53,088 nt of DNA from Prevotella sp. CAG:755. GTDB taxonomy: Bacteria > Bacteroidota > Bacteroidia > Bacteroidales > Bacteroidaceae. Under the pieces are notes generated by a model. It ran no database searches and had not been told where the DNA came from. It was given only the letters and a program-made list of their open reading frames with translations. This document shows positions 26,328 through 35,011 of the stretch, piece by piece. Every line of letters begins with the position of its first letter. Position 1 is the stretch's first letter. The position numbers were made by a program, and so were the translations under genes. The stretch lies in the NCBI GenBank assembly GCA_000431275.1, contig HF989219.1:19700-72787 (forward strand), given 5' to 3'.

Positions 26328-27290
26328 TTAAATCCGATTCGTGTCCCCCCGGTGCTTCTTTCTCCGGCTCCAAGGCAGGCTGAGGAGCCGTGGGCGGTGC
26401 TTTTCAAATTCGTTCAGTGCGCAGTCGGCCTGTTTGTGTCCGAGACGGATGAGAGCGTCGGCCTGCGGGAAGTCGAACACCGAAGCGCACAGCATGGGTA
26501 CTTCGACAACAACGTCCACCGGGTGTGCCGCCAAGGTTTGCGCGATGAGGCGTTGCGTCATCAGGTCGAAGATCGAGCGGATTGTGCCCACGTATCCGGC
26601 CGGGCCGCCCGAATTGCTGAAAACGTTGTCCAGCAGGTTCGTGCGCCACGAGCGTACTGCCTTATATTTCTCTCGCAGGTAGGCTATGGGTGTCGGAGCC
26701 TTGGTGCCGTGCGTGTGCGGGCGGTTGGCTATGTTCTCGTTACCGTAGGCGTAAAGGTTGACGGCGACGCTAAGTTCGCGGCGGCCGGGAAGGGCCAGGT
26801 CGACCGGAATCGGGTTGACCACACTGCCGTCTACGAGCCGCACGCCTTCTTTTTCCACGGGTGTCAGCACGGCCGGGATGGCTATTGAGGCACGGATAGC
26901 CTCGTAGACGCTGCCTCGCGTGAACACTTCGGCGCGGCCGGTCGTGAGATTGGCCGCCACGATGGACAACCTGACGGGCAGCGACTCGATGGCGCAGTCG
27001 GGGGCAAGTTCTTTCAGCTTTTCGATGAAACGTCCACCCCTGATGAAACCTTGCTCGGTCAGGGTGAAGTCGAGATAGTTGGCCATGTTTTCCGTCGAGA
27101 CAGTCCGCATGAAGCTTTCGAGGGCGTCGAGCCGTCCCATCGCATAGAAAGCACCGACCACAGAGCCGATTGAACAACCCGCCACAGCGCGTATGCAGTA
27201 GCCTCGGGCTTCGAGTGCGTGGATGGCGCCGATGTGAGCCAGCCCGCGCGCTCCGCCGCATGACAGGGTGAGCACAACGTCTTTTTTCAT
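26328..27290 (-). CDS. Patatin-like phospholipase
   Basis: 320 aa. Patatin/RssA-type serine acyl hydrolase. It has the oxyanion-hole SCGGARGLAHIGAI, the nucleophile elbow GCSIGS (S40) and the catalytic aspartate in LVDGSVVNPIP. The C-terminal tail is basic (LPWSRRKKHRGDT). There is no signal peptide or POTRA/barrel domain, so it is probably cytoplasmic or membrane-associated, unlike PlpD-type exported patatins. The native lipid substrate is unknown. A -7-like TACCTTTG lies on the minus strand at 27313-27320. Its stop is 5 bases from the rnpB -7 element. Confidence 0.9.
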   Translation of the reverse strand: MKKDVVLTLSCGGARGLAHIGAIHALEARGYCIRAVAGCSIGSVVGAFYAMGRLDALESFMRTVSTENMANYLDFTLTEQGFIRGGRFIEKLKELAPDCAIESLPVRLSIVAANLTTGRAEVFTRGSVYEAIRASIAIPAVLTPVEKEGVRLVDGSVVNPIPVDLALPGRRELSVAVNLYAYGNENIANRPHTHGTKAPTPIAYLREKYKAVRSWRTNLLDNVFSNSGGPAGYVGTIRSIFDLMTQRLIAQTLAAHPVDVVVEVPMLCASVFDFPQADALIRLGHKQADCALNEFEKHRPRLLSLPWSRRKKHRGDTNRI

Positions 27291-27400
27291 GTTATATATA
27301 TTTAATGTGTGGCAAAGGTAGCAATTTCTTCCACCGTACCTGGATTAATCAGAAAGGAAACGGGTTTTTCAAGATGGCGACGAAAAAAAACGGTGATACG

Positions 27401-27432
27401 TTTGGAACATATCGGAAAAAGTCTTACTTTTG
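27401..27432 (+). promoter_or_regulatory. Promoter of the tRNA-Val pair
   Basis: TTTG (27401-27404), 20 bases, TACTTTTG (27425-27432). Confidence 0.85.
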
Positions 27433-27456
27433 CATCGCTTTTCCGAACAACAGACA

Positions 27457-27531
27457 GGGCGCTTAGCTCAGCTGGTTCAGAGCGTCTGCCTTACAAGCAG
27501 AGGGTCGGGGGTTCGAATCCCTCAGCGCCCA
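27457..27531 (+). tRNA. tRNA-Val (anticodon TAC), copy 1
   Basis: 75 nt. Acceptor GGGCGCT/AGCGCCC, anticodon loop CTTACAA, T arm GGGGG-TTCGAAT-CCCTC. CCA follows the discriminator in the DNA (27532-27534), which copy 2 lacks. Confidence 0.95.
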
Positions 27532-27566
27532 CCACTTACGCAAGACACTTTACGGGTAAGCATAAC

Positions 27567-27641
27567 GGGCGCTTAGCTCAGCTGGTTCAGAGCGTCTGCC
27601 TTACAAGCAGAGGGTCGGGGGTTCGAATCCCTCAGCGCCCA
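27567..27641 (+). tRNA. tRNA-Val (anticodon TAC), copy 2
   Basis: Identical over 75 nt to copy 1, 35 bases downstream. No encoded CCA. Same transcript, ending in the next terminator. Confidence 0.95.
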
Positions 27642-27651
27642 CAGACCACAA

Positions 27652-27687
27652 GGGCATCTTGACGATTTGTCAAGATGCCCGTTTTTT
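27652..27687 (+). terminator. Terminator of the tRNA-Val pair
   Basis: GGGCATCTTGAC pairs with GTCAAGATGCCC around GATTT, followed by G and six T. Confidence 0.92.
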
Positions 27688-28095
27688 ATGCTTGAACTTG
27701 GCGAAGGCGGGACGTAGCGTGAGTCATTACGAAGATAACCCGTTTTCCAGCCTAAAAGGATTGTACCGGTTTGCAAGACGGCCAATCAACGGAAAGCCGG
27801 ACAAAGCGGGCTGCAAGGTGAGGAATGCGCATGTCGGGCCAAGGGACAGAGTCTTTGCTTTGGATTGAGTGTTTTGAGCCAATAGAAGGAACAGGCCGCG
27901 AGCATATCTGTCCTTTTTTGTTAGAGCAGTTTCTGCCGTTTTGGTCAGTGTCGTCGCGCCAAGAAAAAGTGCCAACTGATAGGGATTGTCCCATTCAGAA
28001 AATCGGATGAAGGTATTGTGGCTTTTCGGATGGCTTTTGCTGCCAACTGTCGCGGGAGGGTGTTTTTGGGGAAATCCGCACCCGGTGCCGGATGC
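27688..28095. other. Gene-free stretch upstream of the phosphate transporter
   Basis: About 410 bases. A minus-strand open frame (27727-28179) lacks any recognisable domain and runs over the promoter region of the next gene, so I do not call it. No RNA family is recognised. Confidence 0.5.
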
Positions 28096-28125
28096 TTTGT
28101 AATCATTTTGTAATAGTTTTGTAAC
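28096..28125 (+). promoter_or_regulatory. Putative Pho box (three 11-bp-phased direct repeats)
   Basis: TTTGTAAT (28096-28103), TTTGTAAT (28107-28114) and TTTGTAAC (28118-28125) recur every 11 bases. PhoB/PhoP response regulators bind 11-bp-spaced direct repeats, and the next two genes are a phosphate transporter and an O/P-type porin. TAGTTTTG (28114-28121) inside it also fits a -7 element, so the box may overlap the promoter. Confidence 0.6.
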
Positions 28126-28196
28126 TTGGGCTACATGAGTAAGGCAGACCTTTGCAGCATTAAAAAAGCTAACAAACATTACTAATCATTCAATCC

Positions 28197-30440
28197 ATGG
28201 AACTGGTTTATTTGGGAATCGTTATTTTCCTTTTCATGCTGGCTGTCTTCGACCTCCTCGTGGGCGTGAGCAATGATGCTGTCAACTTTCTGAACTCGGC
28301 AGTCGGTGCGCGCGTGGCGACGTTCCGCACCATCCTGATCGTGGCTTCGGTAGGCGTGTTTGCGGGAGCTACGATGTCGAACGGCATGATGGACATTGCG
28401 CGTCACGGTATCTTCCAGCCGACTTATTTCTCGTTCTACGAACTGATGTGCATATTCCTTGCGGTGATGGTGACCGACGTGGTGTTGCTTGATGTGTTCA
28501 ACACGCTGGGCATGCCTACCTCGACGACTGTTTCGATGGTCTTTGAGTTGTTGGGCGGTACGTTCGTCTTGGCGTTATTGAAGATCCTGGCCGACCCGAC
28601 AGGGCTGCTCTCGTTCGGGACACTGCTGAACACCGAAAAGGCCCTGTCTGTCATTCTCGGCATCTTCCTTTCGGTGGCCATTGCCTTTATTGTGGGCGTA
28701 GTGGTGCAGTACATCTCGCGTCTTATCTTCACTTTTAATTATGTGAAGCACTTGAAATGGACCATCGGAATCTTCGGTGGCATTGCCGCGACGTCGTTGG
28801 CCTATTTCATCCTTATCAAGGGGTTGGAGATGGCGCCGTTCATGACGCCCGCAAGTCTGGCTTGGCTGGACCGGAATACGGCGTGGCTCGTGCTGGGTTG
28901 CTTTGTCTTCTTCACAGTCCTGATGCAGGCGCTTCATTGGTGCCATGTCAACGTGTTCAAGGTCGTAGTGTTGCTCGGAACGTTCGCTTTGGCCTTGGCT
29001 TTCGCCGGGAACGACCTTGTCAACTTCATCGGTGTGCCCTTGGCTGGCTATTCTGCCTATCTCGACTTCACCGCCAATGCTGGCGGGGCCAATGTCCATT
29101 CGTTCATGATGTCGTCGCTCGAATCGTCGGCCAAGACGCCGTTCATCTTCCTCTTTCTTGCAGGACTCATCATGGTTTATGCCTTGGCTACGTCAAAAAA
29201 GGCACATAACGTGATCAAGACTTCGGTCGATTTGGCGCGTCAGGAGGAAGGAGAGGAGATGTTTGGCTCGTCGGCCATGGCACGTCTCATCGTGCGCCAC
29301 TTCACGACGGCGGCAGAGTGGGTGCAACGCTATACGCCGAAACCCGTGGCAGCATGGATAGACAGCCGTTTCAACAAGGATGAGGTCATCATCCAGAACG
29401 GCGCGGCCTTCGACTTGGTACGTGCGTCGGTCAACCTGGTGCTGGCCGGCCTGCTCATCATCTTCGGAACAAACATGAAGCTGCCGCTTTCAACGACTTA
29501 TGTGACATTCATTGTGGCGATGGGTTCTTCGTTGGCAGACCGCGCTTGGAGCCGCGAAAGTGCCGTTTACCGAATCACGGGCGTGCTTTCGGTCATCGGC
29601 GGTTGGTTCTTGACGGCTTTTGTGGCCTTCACGGTTTGCGCTGTCATCACGCTGCTGATGTTCTATGGCGGCGTCGTGGTAATGGTGGTCCTCATCGCCG
29701 TGGCTGTGTTCCTGCTTGTGCGCAGTAACATCTCTTACGGCAAGAAGGTGAAAGAAGACAAGGGAGACACTCTTTTCGCACGCATTATCACTTCGAAAGA
29801 TAAGGCCCAGACTTGGGATTTGCTCAAACAACACGTGGCAGAAGGACAGGTGAAGCAACTCGAAGCCAGCATGACGGAGTACGATGGCATCATCGACGGC
29901 ATGATCGGCCGCAACCTGCGGCTGTTGCGCCGGACGCTTAAACAGATCAACCGTCATAAGGAGGACATCCGGAAACTCCGCCAGAAGGAGATGGTGGGCC
30001 TGCGCCGCATCGACACCGCCGTAGCCATCGAACGGAACACATGGTTCCACCTATCGACAAACGCCGTGCAACAGGTGATGTATTGTCTGCGCCGTATGGC
30101 CGACCCCTGCAAGGAGCATGTCGACAACAACTTCACTCCGCTCTCGGACGCTGACTGCGCCAATCTGCAACGCGTCCGTTCGCAAGTGGATGCTTACATG
30201 CGTCAGGCACAGGCCATCATCCGCGACCGCGACTTTACGGCCGTCGAGCACTTCTTGGCTGAGGTTGAGGCCTATAAGGATGAACTTTCGCGCTTGCGTA
30301 AGGAACTGCTTGACCAGATGCAGGATGAAGGTACGAACCTGCGCACCTCGCTCGTATTGCTCAACCTTTTGCAGGAATCGCAGGAGTTGCTCAGCAGCCT
30401 GCGTCACCTTATCCGCGGATTCTATAAGTTCGTTCATTGA
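28197..30440 (+). CDS. pit: PiT-family inorganic phosphate transporter with cytoplasmic regulator-like tail
   Basis: 747 aa. The PiT signature occurs twice, as expected for this inverted-duplicated family: GVSNDAVNFLNSAVGARVA near residue 23 and FAGNDLVNFIGVPLAGY near residue 268. Paired motifs are GMPTSTTVSMVFELLGG and KLPLSTTYVTFIVAMGSS. It imports phosphate with a cation across the inner membrane. From about residue 511 the protein is soluble, basic and helical, resembling the PhoU/DUF47 phosphate-transport regulators that are usually separate genes. A Pho-box-like element precedes it and a porin follows 60 bases downstream. Confidence 0.92.
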   Translation: MELVYLGIVIFLFMLAVFDLLVGVSNDAVNFLNSAVGARVATFRTILIVASVGVFAGATMSNGMMDIARHGIFQPTYFSFYELMCIFLAVMVTDVVLLDVFNTLGMPTSTTVSMVFELLGGTFVLALLKILADPTGLLSFGTLLNTEKALSVILGIFLSVAIAFIVGVVVQYISRLIFTFNYVKHLKWTIGIFGGIAATSLAYFILIKGLEMAPFMTPASLAWLDRNTAWLVLGCFVFFTVLMQALHWCHVNVFKVVVLLGTFALALAFAGNDLVNFIGVPLAGYSAYLDFTANAGGANVHSFMMSSLESSAKTPFIFLFLAGLIMVYALATSKKAHNVIKTSVDLARQEEGEEMFGSSAMARLIVRHFTTAAEWVQRYTPKPVAAWIDSRFNKDEVIIQNGAAFDLVRASVNLVLAGLLIIFGTNMKLPLSTTYVTFIVAMGSSLADRAWSRESAVYRITGVLSVIGGWFLTAFVAFTVCAVITLLMFYGGVVVMVVLIAVAVFLLVRSNISYGKKVKEDKGDTLFARIITSKDKAQTWDLLKQHVAEGQVKQLEASMTEYDGIIDGMIGRNLRLLRRTLKQINRHKEDIRKLRQKEMVGLRRIDTAVAIERNTWFHLSTNAVQQVMYCLRRMADPCKEHVDNNFTPLSDADCANLQRVRSQVDAYMRQAQAIIRDRDFTAVEHFLAEVEAYKDELSRLRKELLDQMQDEGTNLRTSLVLLNLLQESQELLSSLRHLIRGFYKFVH

Positions 30441-30500
30441 CCCCTGCTGCAGCGACCCGAGTTGCGGCGTCATGAAAATAACCCCAAACCTACGACAATC

Positions 30501-31526
30501 ATGAGAAAACCTGTCATTCTCCTCCTGTTGTTAGCCGGTCTTGTTCAGACGGCTGACGCTGCCGACAGCACGAAGGCCCGGAGTTTCAAAGACTATCTGC
30601 CCGAAATCCACGGAACGGTCCGGGCAAAATATGAGTACCAGCCGCAGATTCATTCGGGGCGTTTCCAAGTGCGTAATGCCCGTTTCAGCCTTTCCGGCGA
30701 TGTGGGACGTTATGTGGCTTATAAGGCCGAGATTGACCTCTCGGATCAGGGAAACATCCGGATGCTCGACGCTTACGCCCAGATCAAGCCGGCGGATTGG
30801 GGTGCGCTTACGTTGGGACAAATGCGTGTTCCGTTCACTATCGACGCCCACCGTTCGCCTCATGTGCAGTACTTTCCCAACCGTTCGTTTATCGCCAAGC
30901 AGGTGGGCGATGTCCGCGATGTCGGCCTTGCCGCGGCATACAAGCCGCAAGGCATTCCCCTTGTGGCAGAGGCCGGCCTTTTCAACGGAAAGGGGCTGAC
31001 GGAACAGAAAGAGTGGAACAAGGCCGTGAGTTTCTCGGCCAAAGTACAAGCTTTCCCCGTCAAGGGATGGAACGTGACAGTGAGTATGCAGAAGACGCGG
31101 CCGGCCCAAACGTCGCTTTACATGTATGACATTGGTACGTATGTCGAACAGGGGCGATGGCATGTTGAGGCTGAATACCTTTACAAACGTTATGCTGACA
31201 AGGCTTTCAGCGACGTCAATGCCTTCAACGCCTTTGCCGTTTATTCTATCCCTACGCGCGGTTTCCTTAGCCGGGTTTCCATCCTTGCGCGTTACGACAT
31301 GATGCAGGACCATTGGGACGGTGTGGCACTTGATGAGGATACGCATCGCCCACTCATCACCGACTGGGGACGCCAACGTGTGACGGGCGGCGTGACACTC
31401 GGTATCCGCTGTCCCATTGCCGCCGAACTCAGGCTGAACTACGAGAAATACTTTTACGACGCAGGCGCTATCCCCGATCCGAGCGAGCGCGACAAAGCCG
31501 TGGTCGAGCTCATGGTGCGCTTCTGA
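30501..31526 (+). CDS. Porin of the phosphate-selective O/P type
   Basis: 341 aa. A signal peptide (MRKPVILLLLLAGLVQTADA) precedes a beta-barrel that ends with an aromatic (VVELMVRF). Family features are the opening RAKYEYQ...RFQVRNARFSLSGDVGRYVAYKAEIDLSD and GALTLGQMRVPFTIDAHRSP. It forms an outer-membrane channel, probably for phosphate or other anions, given its partner gene. ATG 30501 is chosen because the signal peptide starts there. It probably shares the pit transcript and ends in a strong terminator. Confidence 0.85.
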   Translation: MRKPVILLLLLAGLVQTADAADSTKARSFKDYLPEIHGTVRAKYEYQPQIHSGRFQVRNARFSLSGDVGRYVAYKAEIDLSDQGNIRMLDAYAQIKPADWGALTLGQMRVPFTIDAHRSPHVQYFPNRSFIAKQVGDVRDVGLAAAYKPQGIPLVAEAGLFNGKGLTEQKEWNKAVSFSAKVQAFPVKGWNVTVSMQKTRPAQTSLYMYDIGTYVEQGRWHVEAEYLYKRYADKAFSDVNAFNAFAVYSIPTRGFLSRVSILARYDMMQDHWDGVALDEDTHRPLITDWGRQRVTGGVTLGIRCPIAAELRLNYEKYFYDAGAIPDPSERDKAVVELMVRF

Positions 31527-31539
31527 GAGGGCGTGTCTT

Positions 31540-31583
31540 AACAGTCAGCCGGACAGGAAATCCTGTCCGGCTGACTGTTTTTT
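31540..31583 (+). terminator. Terminator of the pit-porin unit
   Basis: Perfect 17-bp stem (31542-31558 with 31561-31577; arm CAGTCAGCCGGACAGGA) with a 2-base loop and T6. The arms carry the same CCGGCTGAC core as the 21-bp repeats. Confidence 0.92.
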
Positions 31584-31608
31584 CTATCCGGCTGGCCGTT
31601 GGAGGCCG
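31546..31608 (+). repeat. 21-bp repeat array, locus 5 (2-3 units)
   Basis: CCGGCTGACTG at 31567 recurs as CCGGCTGGCCG exactly 21 bases later at 31588. The left arm of the terminator is an inverted copy. Here the repeat family supplies a functional-looking terminator. Confidence 0.65.
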
Positions 31609-31682
31609 CAGCCGGACCGTATGACAGCGGCGCGCCTTCCGAGGGAAAAGACGCGCCGCCGAAAGTTATAGCAGGCTGAAAA

Positions 31683-32858
31683 TCATTCCACGTCGGGGCA
31701 GAGGTCTTCCGTGGTGTAGCCTTTCGGCAGGGGCCGGCAGTTGTAGCCCGAAGCCATCACCTCGCCATAGGCACCCGCCGAACGGAGCACGACGAGGTCG
31801 CCGCGATGGCCGACCGGTAGCGTCAGCCCGTTGGCAAAGACGTCGCTGCTCTCGCAGATGGGGCCGACCACGTCGTAGGTCTCTTTGCGGCTCTCGCGCG
31901 AAGTGAGGTTCTCAATTTTGTGGTAGGCTTGGTAGAGTGCCGGACGTATGAGGTCCGTGAAACCGGCGTCAAGTATGAGAAACTTTTTCTGGTGTCCCTC
32001 TTTCACGTACAGCACACGTGACACGAGGCTGCCGCACTGGCCGACGACCGACCGCCCCAACTCAAAGTGGAGCGACTGTCCCGGACGAAGGTGGAGGTGC
32101 TTGCGGAAAACCTCGAAATAACCCGCGAAGTCGGGCACGGGGTGCTCGTCGGGGTGCTGGTAGTCGATGCCGAGTCCGCCGCCCACGTTGAGTGAAGGGA
32201 GCTTGATCCCTTCTTTTTCAAGGCGCTGTTGCAAGTCGTTGATGCGCTCGCAGAGGGGAACAAACGTCCTGACATCCTCGATTTGCGAGCCTATGTGGAA
32301 GTGCAGTCCGACGAGTTCGATGCCCGGAAGGCTGGTGGCTTCCTTGGCGGTGGCTTCCATGTCCTCCATGGCGAGGCCGAATTTGTTCTCGTTCAGCCCC
32401 GTCGTGATGTTGGCGTGTGTGTGGGCGTCGACGTTGGGATTGATGCGTAGCGCCACCCGTGCCCGCCGTCCGGCCCGCAGGGCCAGATCGTTGATGACGG
32501 CCAGTTCGGGCATGCTCTCGACGTTGAACGAATGGATGCCGGCTTCAATGCCAAGCCGGATTTCCCAGTTGCTTTTTCCGACACCGGCGAATACGATTTT
32601 CTCGGCCGGGAAACCGGCAGCCAAGGCGGCTTTGACCTCTCCTCCGCTGACGCAGTCGGCACCAAATCCGGCTTCGGCGATGATGCGGAGCAGAGTGGGA
32701 TTAGCATTGGCCTTGACGGCATAATGCACATGGAACGCAGCGTCACCGGCTGTTGCCCGCTTGATTTCGGCCAATGTGGCGCGAAGCAACGCAGTGTCGT
32801 AGTAATAGAATGGAGTTGCGACGTGCTCAAAGGCTCCAATGGGGAAGTCTGTGGTCAT
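31683..32858 (-). CDS. lysA: Diaminopimelate decarboxylase
   Basis: 391 aa. PLP enzyme of alanine-racemase fold type III that converts meso-diaminopimelate to lysine. The PLP lysine is in HYAVKANANP (K49). GGGLGIDYQHPDE binds the cofactor phosphate, and CESSDVFANG is the active-site cysteine region from the partner subunit. The length is at the short end of the usual range (about 385-430). It starts 10 bases after the aspartate kinase stop and is the last gene of the minus-strand operon. Confidence 0.95.
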   Translation of the reverse strand: MTTDFPIGAFEHVATPFYYYDTALLRATLAEIKRATAGDAAFHVHYAVKANANPTLLRIIAEAGFGADCVSGGEVKAALAAGFPAEKIVFAGVGKSNWEIRLGIEAGIHSFNVESMPELAVINDLALRAGRRARVALRINPNVDAHTHANITTGLNENKFGLAMEDMEATAKEATSLPGIELVGLHFHIGSQIEDVRTFVPLCERINDLQQRLEKEGIKLPSLNVGGGLGIDYQHPDEHPVPDFAGYFEVFRKHLHLRPGQSLHFELGRSVVGQCGSLVSRVLYVKEGHQKKFLILDAGFTDLIRPALYQAYHKIENLTSRESRKETYDVVGPICESSDVFANGLTLPVGHRGDLVVLRSAGAYGEVMASGYNCRPLPKGYTTEDLCPDVE

Positions 32859-32868
32859 TGTGTCGCGT

Positions 32869-34197
32869 TTACTTTTGTTTGTCGTGTGCGAAAAGAGCAG
32901 AGCTCAGGGCTTGCAGGGCCTTCTGCTTGTCGCTCTCATGGACGAGATAGGAAATGTTATGGTTGCTGGCGCCATAGGCGATCATGCGGACTGGCACGCA
33001 AGAAAGGGCCTGCATCACGCGTGACGTATAGCCGACGTAGTCGTAAGCAAAGTCGCCCACGACGCAGACTATGGTCATGTGATAGTCCACACTGACCGTT
33101 CCTATTTCCTTTAACTCTTCGAGGATGGAGACAAGGCGCGATGTGTTGTCGATACTGAGCGAGATGGCGACCTCGGAGGTCGTCACCATGTCGATACTGG
33201 TCTTGTACTTGCTGAATATCTCGAACACTTTGGCCAGGTAGCCCGTGGCGAGGAGCATTCGGTTCGACACGATTTTGATAACGGTGATGTTGTCTTTGGC
33301 GGCGACGGCCTTGATGCTTCCTTTTTGCATCTCGTTGTTGATAATGGTGCCGGGCGCGGTCGGCTCCATCGTGTTAAGCAGGCGTACTGGTACGCCGGCG
33401 AAGCGGGCAGGCTGGATGCATGTGGGGTGGAGTATTTTTGCGCCGAAGTAGGCCAGTTCGGCTGCCTCGTCGAAATTGAGCTGCCGGACGGGCTCTGTGT
33501 TCTCCACGTAGCGCGGGTCGTTGTTGTGCATGCCGTCGATGTCCGTCCATATCTGTATCTCTTCTGATTTCAGTCCCGCCCCGATGAGGCAGGCCGTATA
33601 GTCTGATCCGCCGCGTTGGAGGTTGGCGATGCGTCCTTCGGAGTCGCGGCAGATGAAACCCTGCGTGATGTAGACGTCGTAGCCGGGGGCTTGTTTGAGG
33701 ATGGCGGCCAGATGTTCCTGGATGTAGTGGGTGTCAGGCTCGTCCTTGGTGTCAAGCTTCATGAAGTCGAGTGCCGGAATGAGCAGCGTCTTGATTCCTT
33801 GTTCCTGCATGTAGAGGGTGACCATGTTGGTGCTCATAATCTCGCCTTGCGCCAAGACAACCTTTTCGTCAGCATCACTGAAAGGTTTGTGTGAGAAAGA
33901 ACGCAGTGTAGTGAAGATTTCGTCGAGCACGGCTTGTGCTTTGGTGGCCTGTTCTTCCGTGGTGTAGAGTTCCTTGACGTGCTGCTTGTATTTGATTCGC
34001 AGCTGATTGATGATATTGTTGGCGGCTTCCGCGTTGTTCTTGCGGAAGTAGTCGGATATTTCGACGAGGGTATTCGTCGTGCCTGACATGGCGGAGAGCA
34101 CGACAATCTTTTGTTTGCCGTCGTTGATGAGGCCGACGACGTCTTTCATGCGTTGTGGAGTTCCGACAGAGGTTCCTCCGAATTTCAGTACTTTCAT
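32869..34197 (-). CDS. lysC: Aspartate kinase (monofunctional)
   Basis: 442 aa. Phosphorylates aspartate, the first step to lysine/diaminopimelate, threonine and methionine. The N-terminus VLKFGGTSVGTPQRM and the later GGSDYTACLIGAGL are kinase motifs. The C-terminal third has tandem ACT domains (ITVIKIVSNRMLLATGYLAKVFEIF; VCVVGDFAYDYVGYTSRVMQAL), implying feedback control. It is not fused to homoserine dehydrogenase. Its start overlaps the ftsE stop by 4 bases and lysA follows, so lysine is the likely effector (inference). Confidence 0.95.
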   Translation of the reverse strand: MKVLKFGGTSVGTPQRMKDVVGLINDGKQKIVVLSAMSGTTNTLVEISDYFRKNNAEAANNIINQLRIKYKQHVKELYTTEEQATKAQAVLDEIFTTLRSFSHKPFSDADEKVVLAQGEIMSTNMVTLYMQEQGIKTLLIPALDFMKLDTKDEPDTHYIQEHLAAILKQAPGYDVYITQGFICRDSEGRIANLQRGGSDYTACLIGAGLKSEEIQIWTDIDGMHNNDPRYVENTEPVRQLNFDEAAELAYFGAKILHPTCIQPARFAGVPVRLLNTMEPTAPGTIINNEMQKGSIKAVAAKDNITVIKIVSNRMLLATGYLAKVFEIFSKYKTSIDMVTTSEVAISLSIDNTSRLVSILEELKEIGTVSVDYHMTIVCVVGDFAYDYVGYTSRVMQALSCVPVRMIAYGASNHNISYLVHESDKQKALQALSSALFAHDKQK

Positions 34198-34937
34198 TCT
34201 TGTGTTCCTGTTAAGTGTTCTGAGGGTTCGGGCGACGGTGTCGTGTCGCCCATGATGATGGGTTTGTTGAACTCTTGGGTGACTTCGGAAAGCGTCCCGT
34301 TTTCGCAGCGGTAGACGATGCCGGGATAGTTTTGTAGAAGGTCCCAGTTGTGTGTGCTCATGACGACCGCCGTACCACGCTCGCAGATTTCGCGTAACAG
34401 GTTGACGATCTTGACGCCCGTGTCGCGGTCGAGGTTTCCAGTGGGCTCGTCTGCGAAAATGATTTTCGGGTCGTTCAATATGGCTCGGGCAATGGCGATT
34501 CGTTGCTGTTCGCCGCCGCTGAGTTCGTGCGGGTAGCTGTCGAGTTTTTCGGTCAGTTCCACCATTTCGAGCACGGCCTGGATGCGTTCTTTCCGCTCTG
34601 CCTTTTTCTTGTGGCCGGTGGCGCGGAGAACGAAGTCCAGGTTCTCTCTGACGGTGCGGTCTGTCAGGAGTTGGAAGTCCTGGAAGACGATGCCCACTTG
34701 CTTGCGGAGGTCGGCCACCTTGCGGCTTTTCATCTTTTTGAGGTTATAGCCGAGCACGCTGCCTTCTCCGGTGCGAAGGGGCAGTTCGGCATAAAGCGTT
34801 TTCAGGATGGAGCTCTTTCCTGTGCCGACTTTTCCGATAAGATAGACAAACTCTCCTTCATCGACGGTGAGGCCGACGTGTGATAGGATAGGGATGTCCT
34901 CGTGTCCTATTTCTGCGTCCTTTAACTCTACCAACAT
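34194..34937 (-). CDS. ftsE: FtsE-like cell-division ABC ATPase
   Basis: 247 aa ABC ATPase. Walker A is GKVGTGKSS (35-43), the Q-loop region is VGIVFQDFQLLTDRTVRENL, the signature is LSGGEQQR and Walker B is IIFADEPTGNLD. The DFQLL(T)DRTV(R/Y)ENL stretch is typical of FtsE, which with FtsX controls peptidoglycan hydrolases at the septum. No ftsX is next to it; the gene sits between hisIE (75 bases upstream) and lysC (4-base overlap). The C-terminal 25 residues are an extra Pro/Thr-rich tail. Confidence 0.85.
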   Translation of the reverse strand: MLVELKDAEIGHEDIPILSHVGLTVDEGEFVYLIGKVGTGKSSILKTLYAELPLRTGEGSVLGYNLKKMKSRKVADLRKQVGIVFQDFQLLTDRTVRENLDFVLRATGHKKKAERKERIQAVLEMVELTEKLDSYPHELSGGEQQRIAIARAILNDPKIIFADEPTGNLDRDTGVKIVNLLREICERGTAVVMSTHNWDLLQNYPGIVYRCENGTLSEVTQEFNKPIIMGDTTPSPEPSEHLTGTQE

Positions 34938-35011
34938 ATTTGTTCGTTTTATGGCTTTTTATGCAACGGTACGTGCTTTGTGCGGATTATGGCCCGTTTG
35001 CGGCGACGTGC

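Noticed and set aside
27727..28179. 150-codon minus-strand open frame upstream of pit
   Set aside because: It covers the Pho-box-like repeats and promoter of pit and shows no family resemblance.
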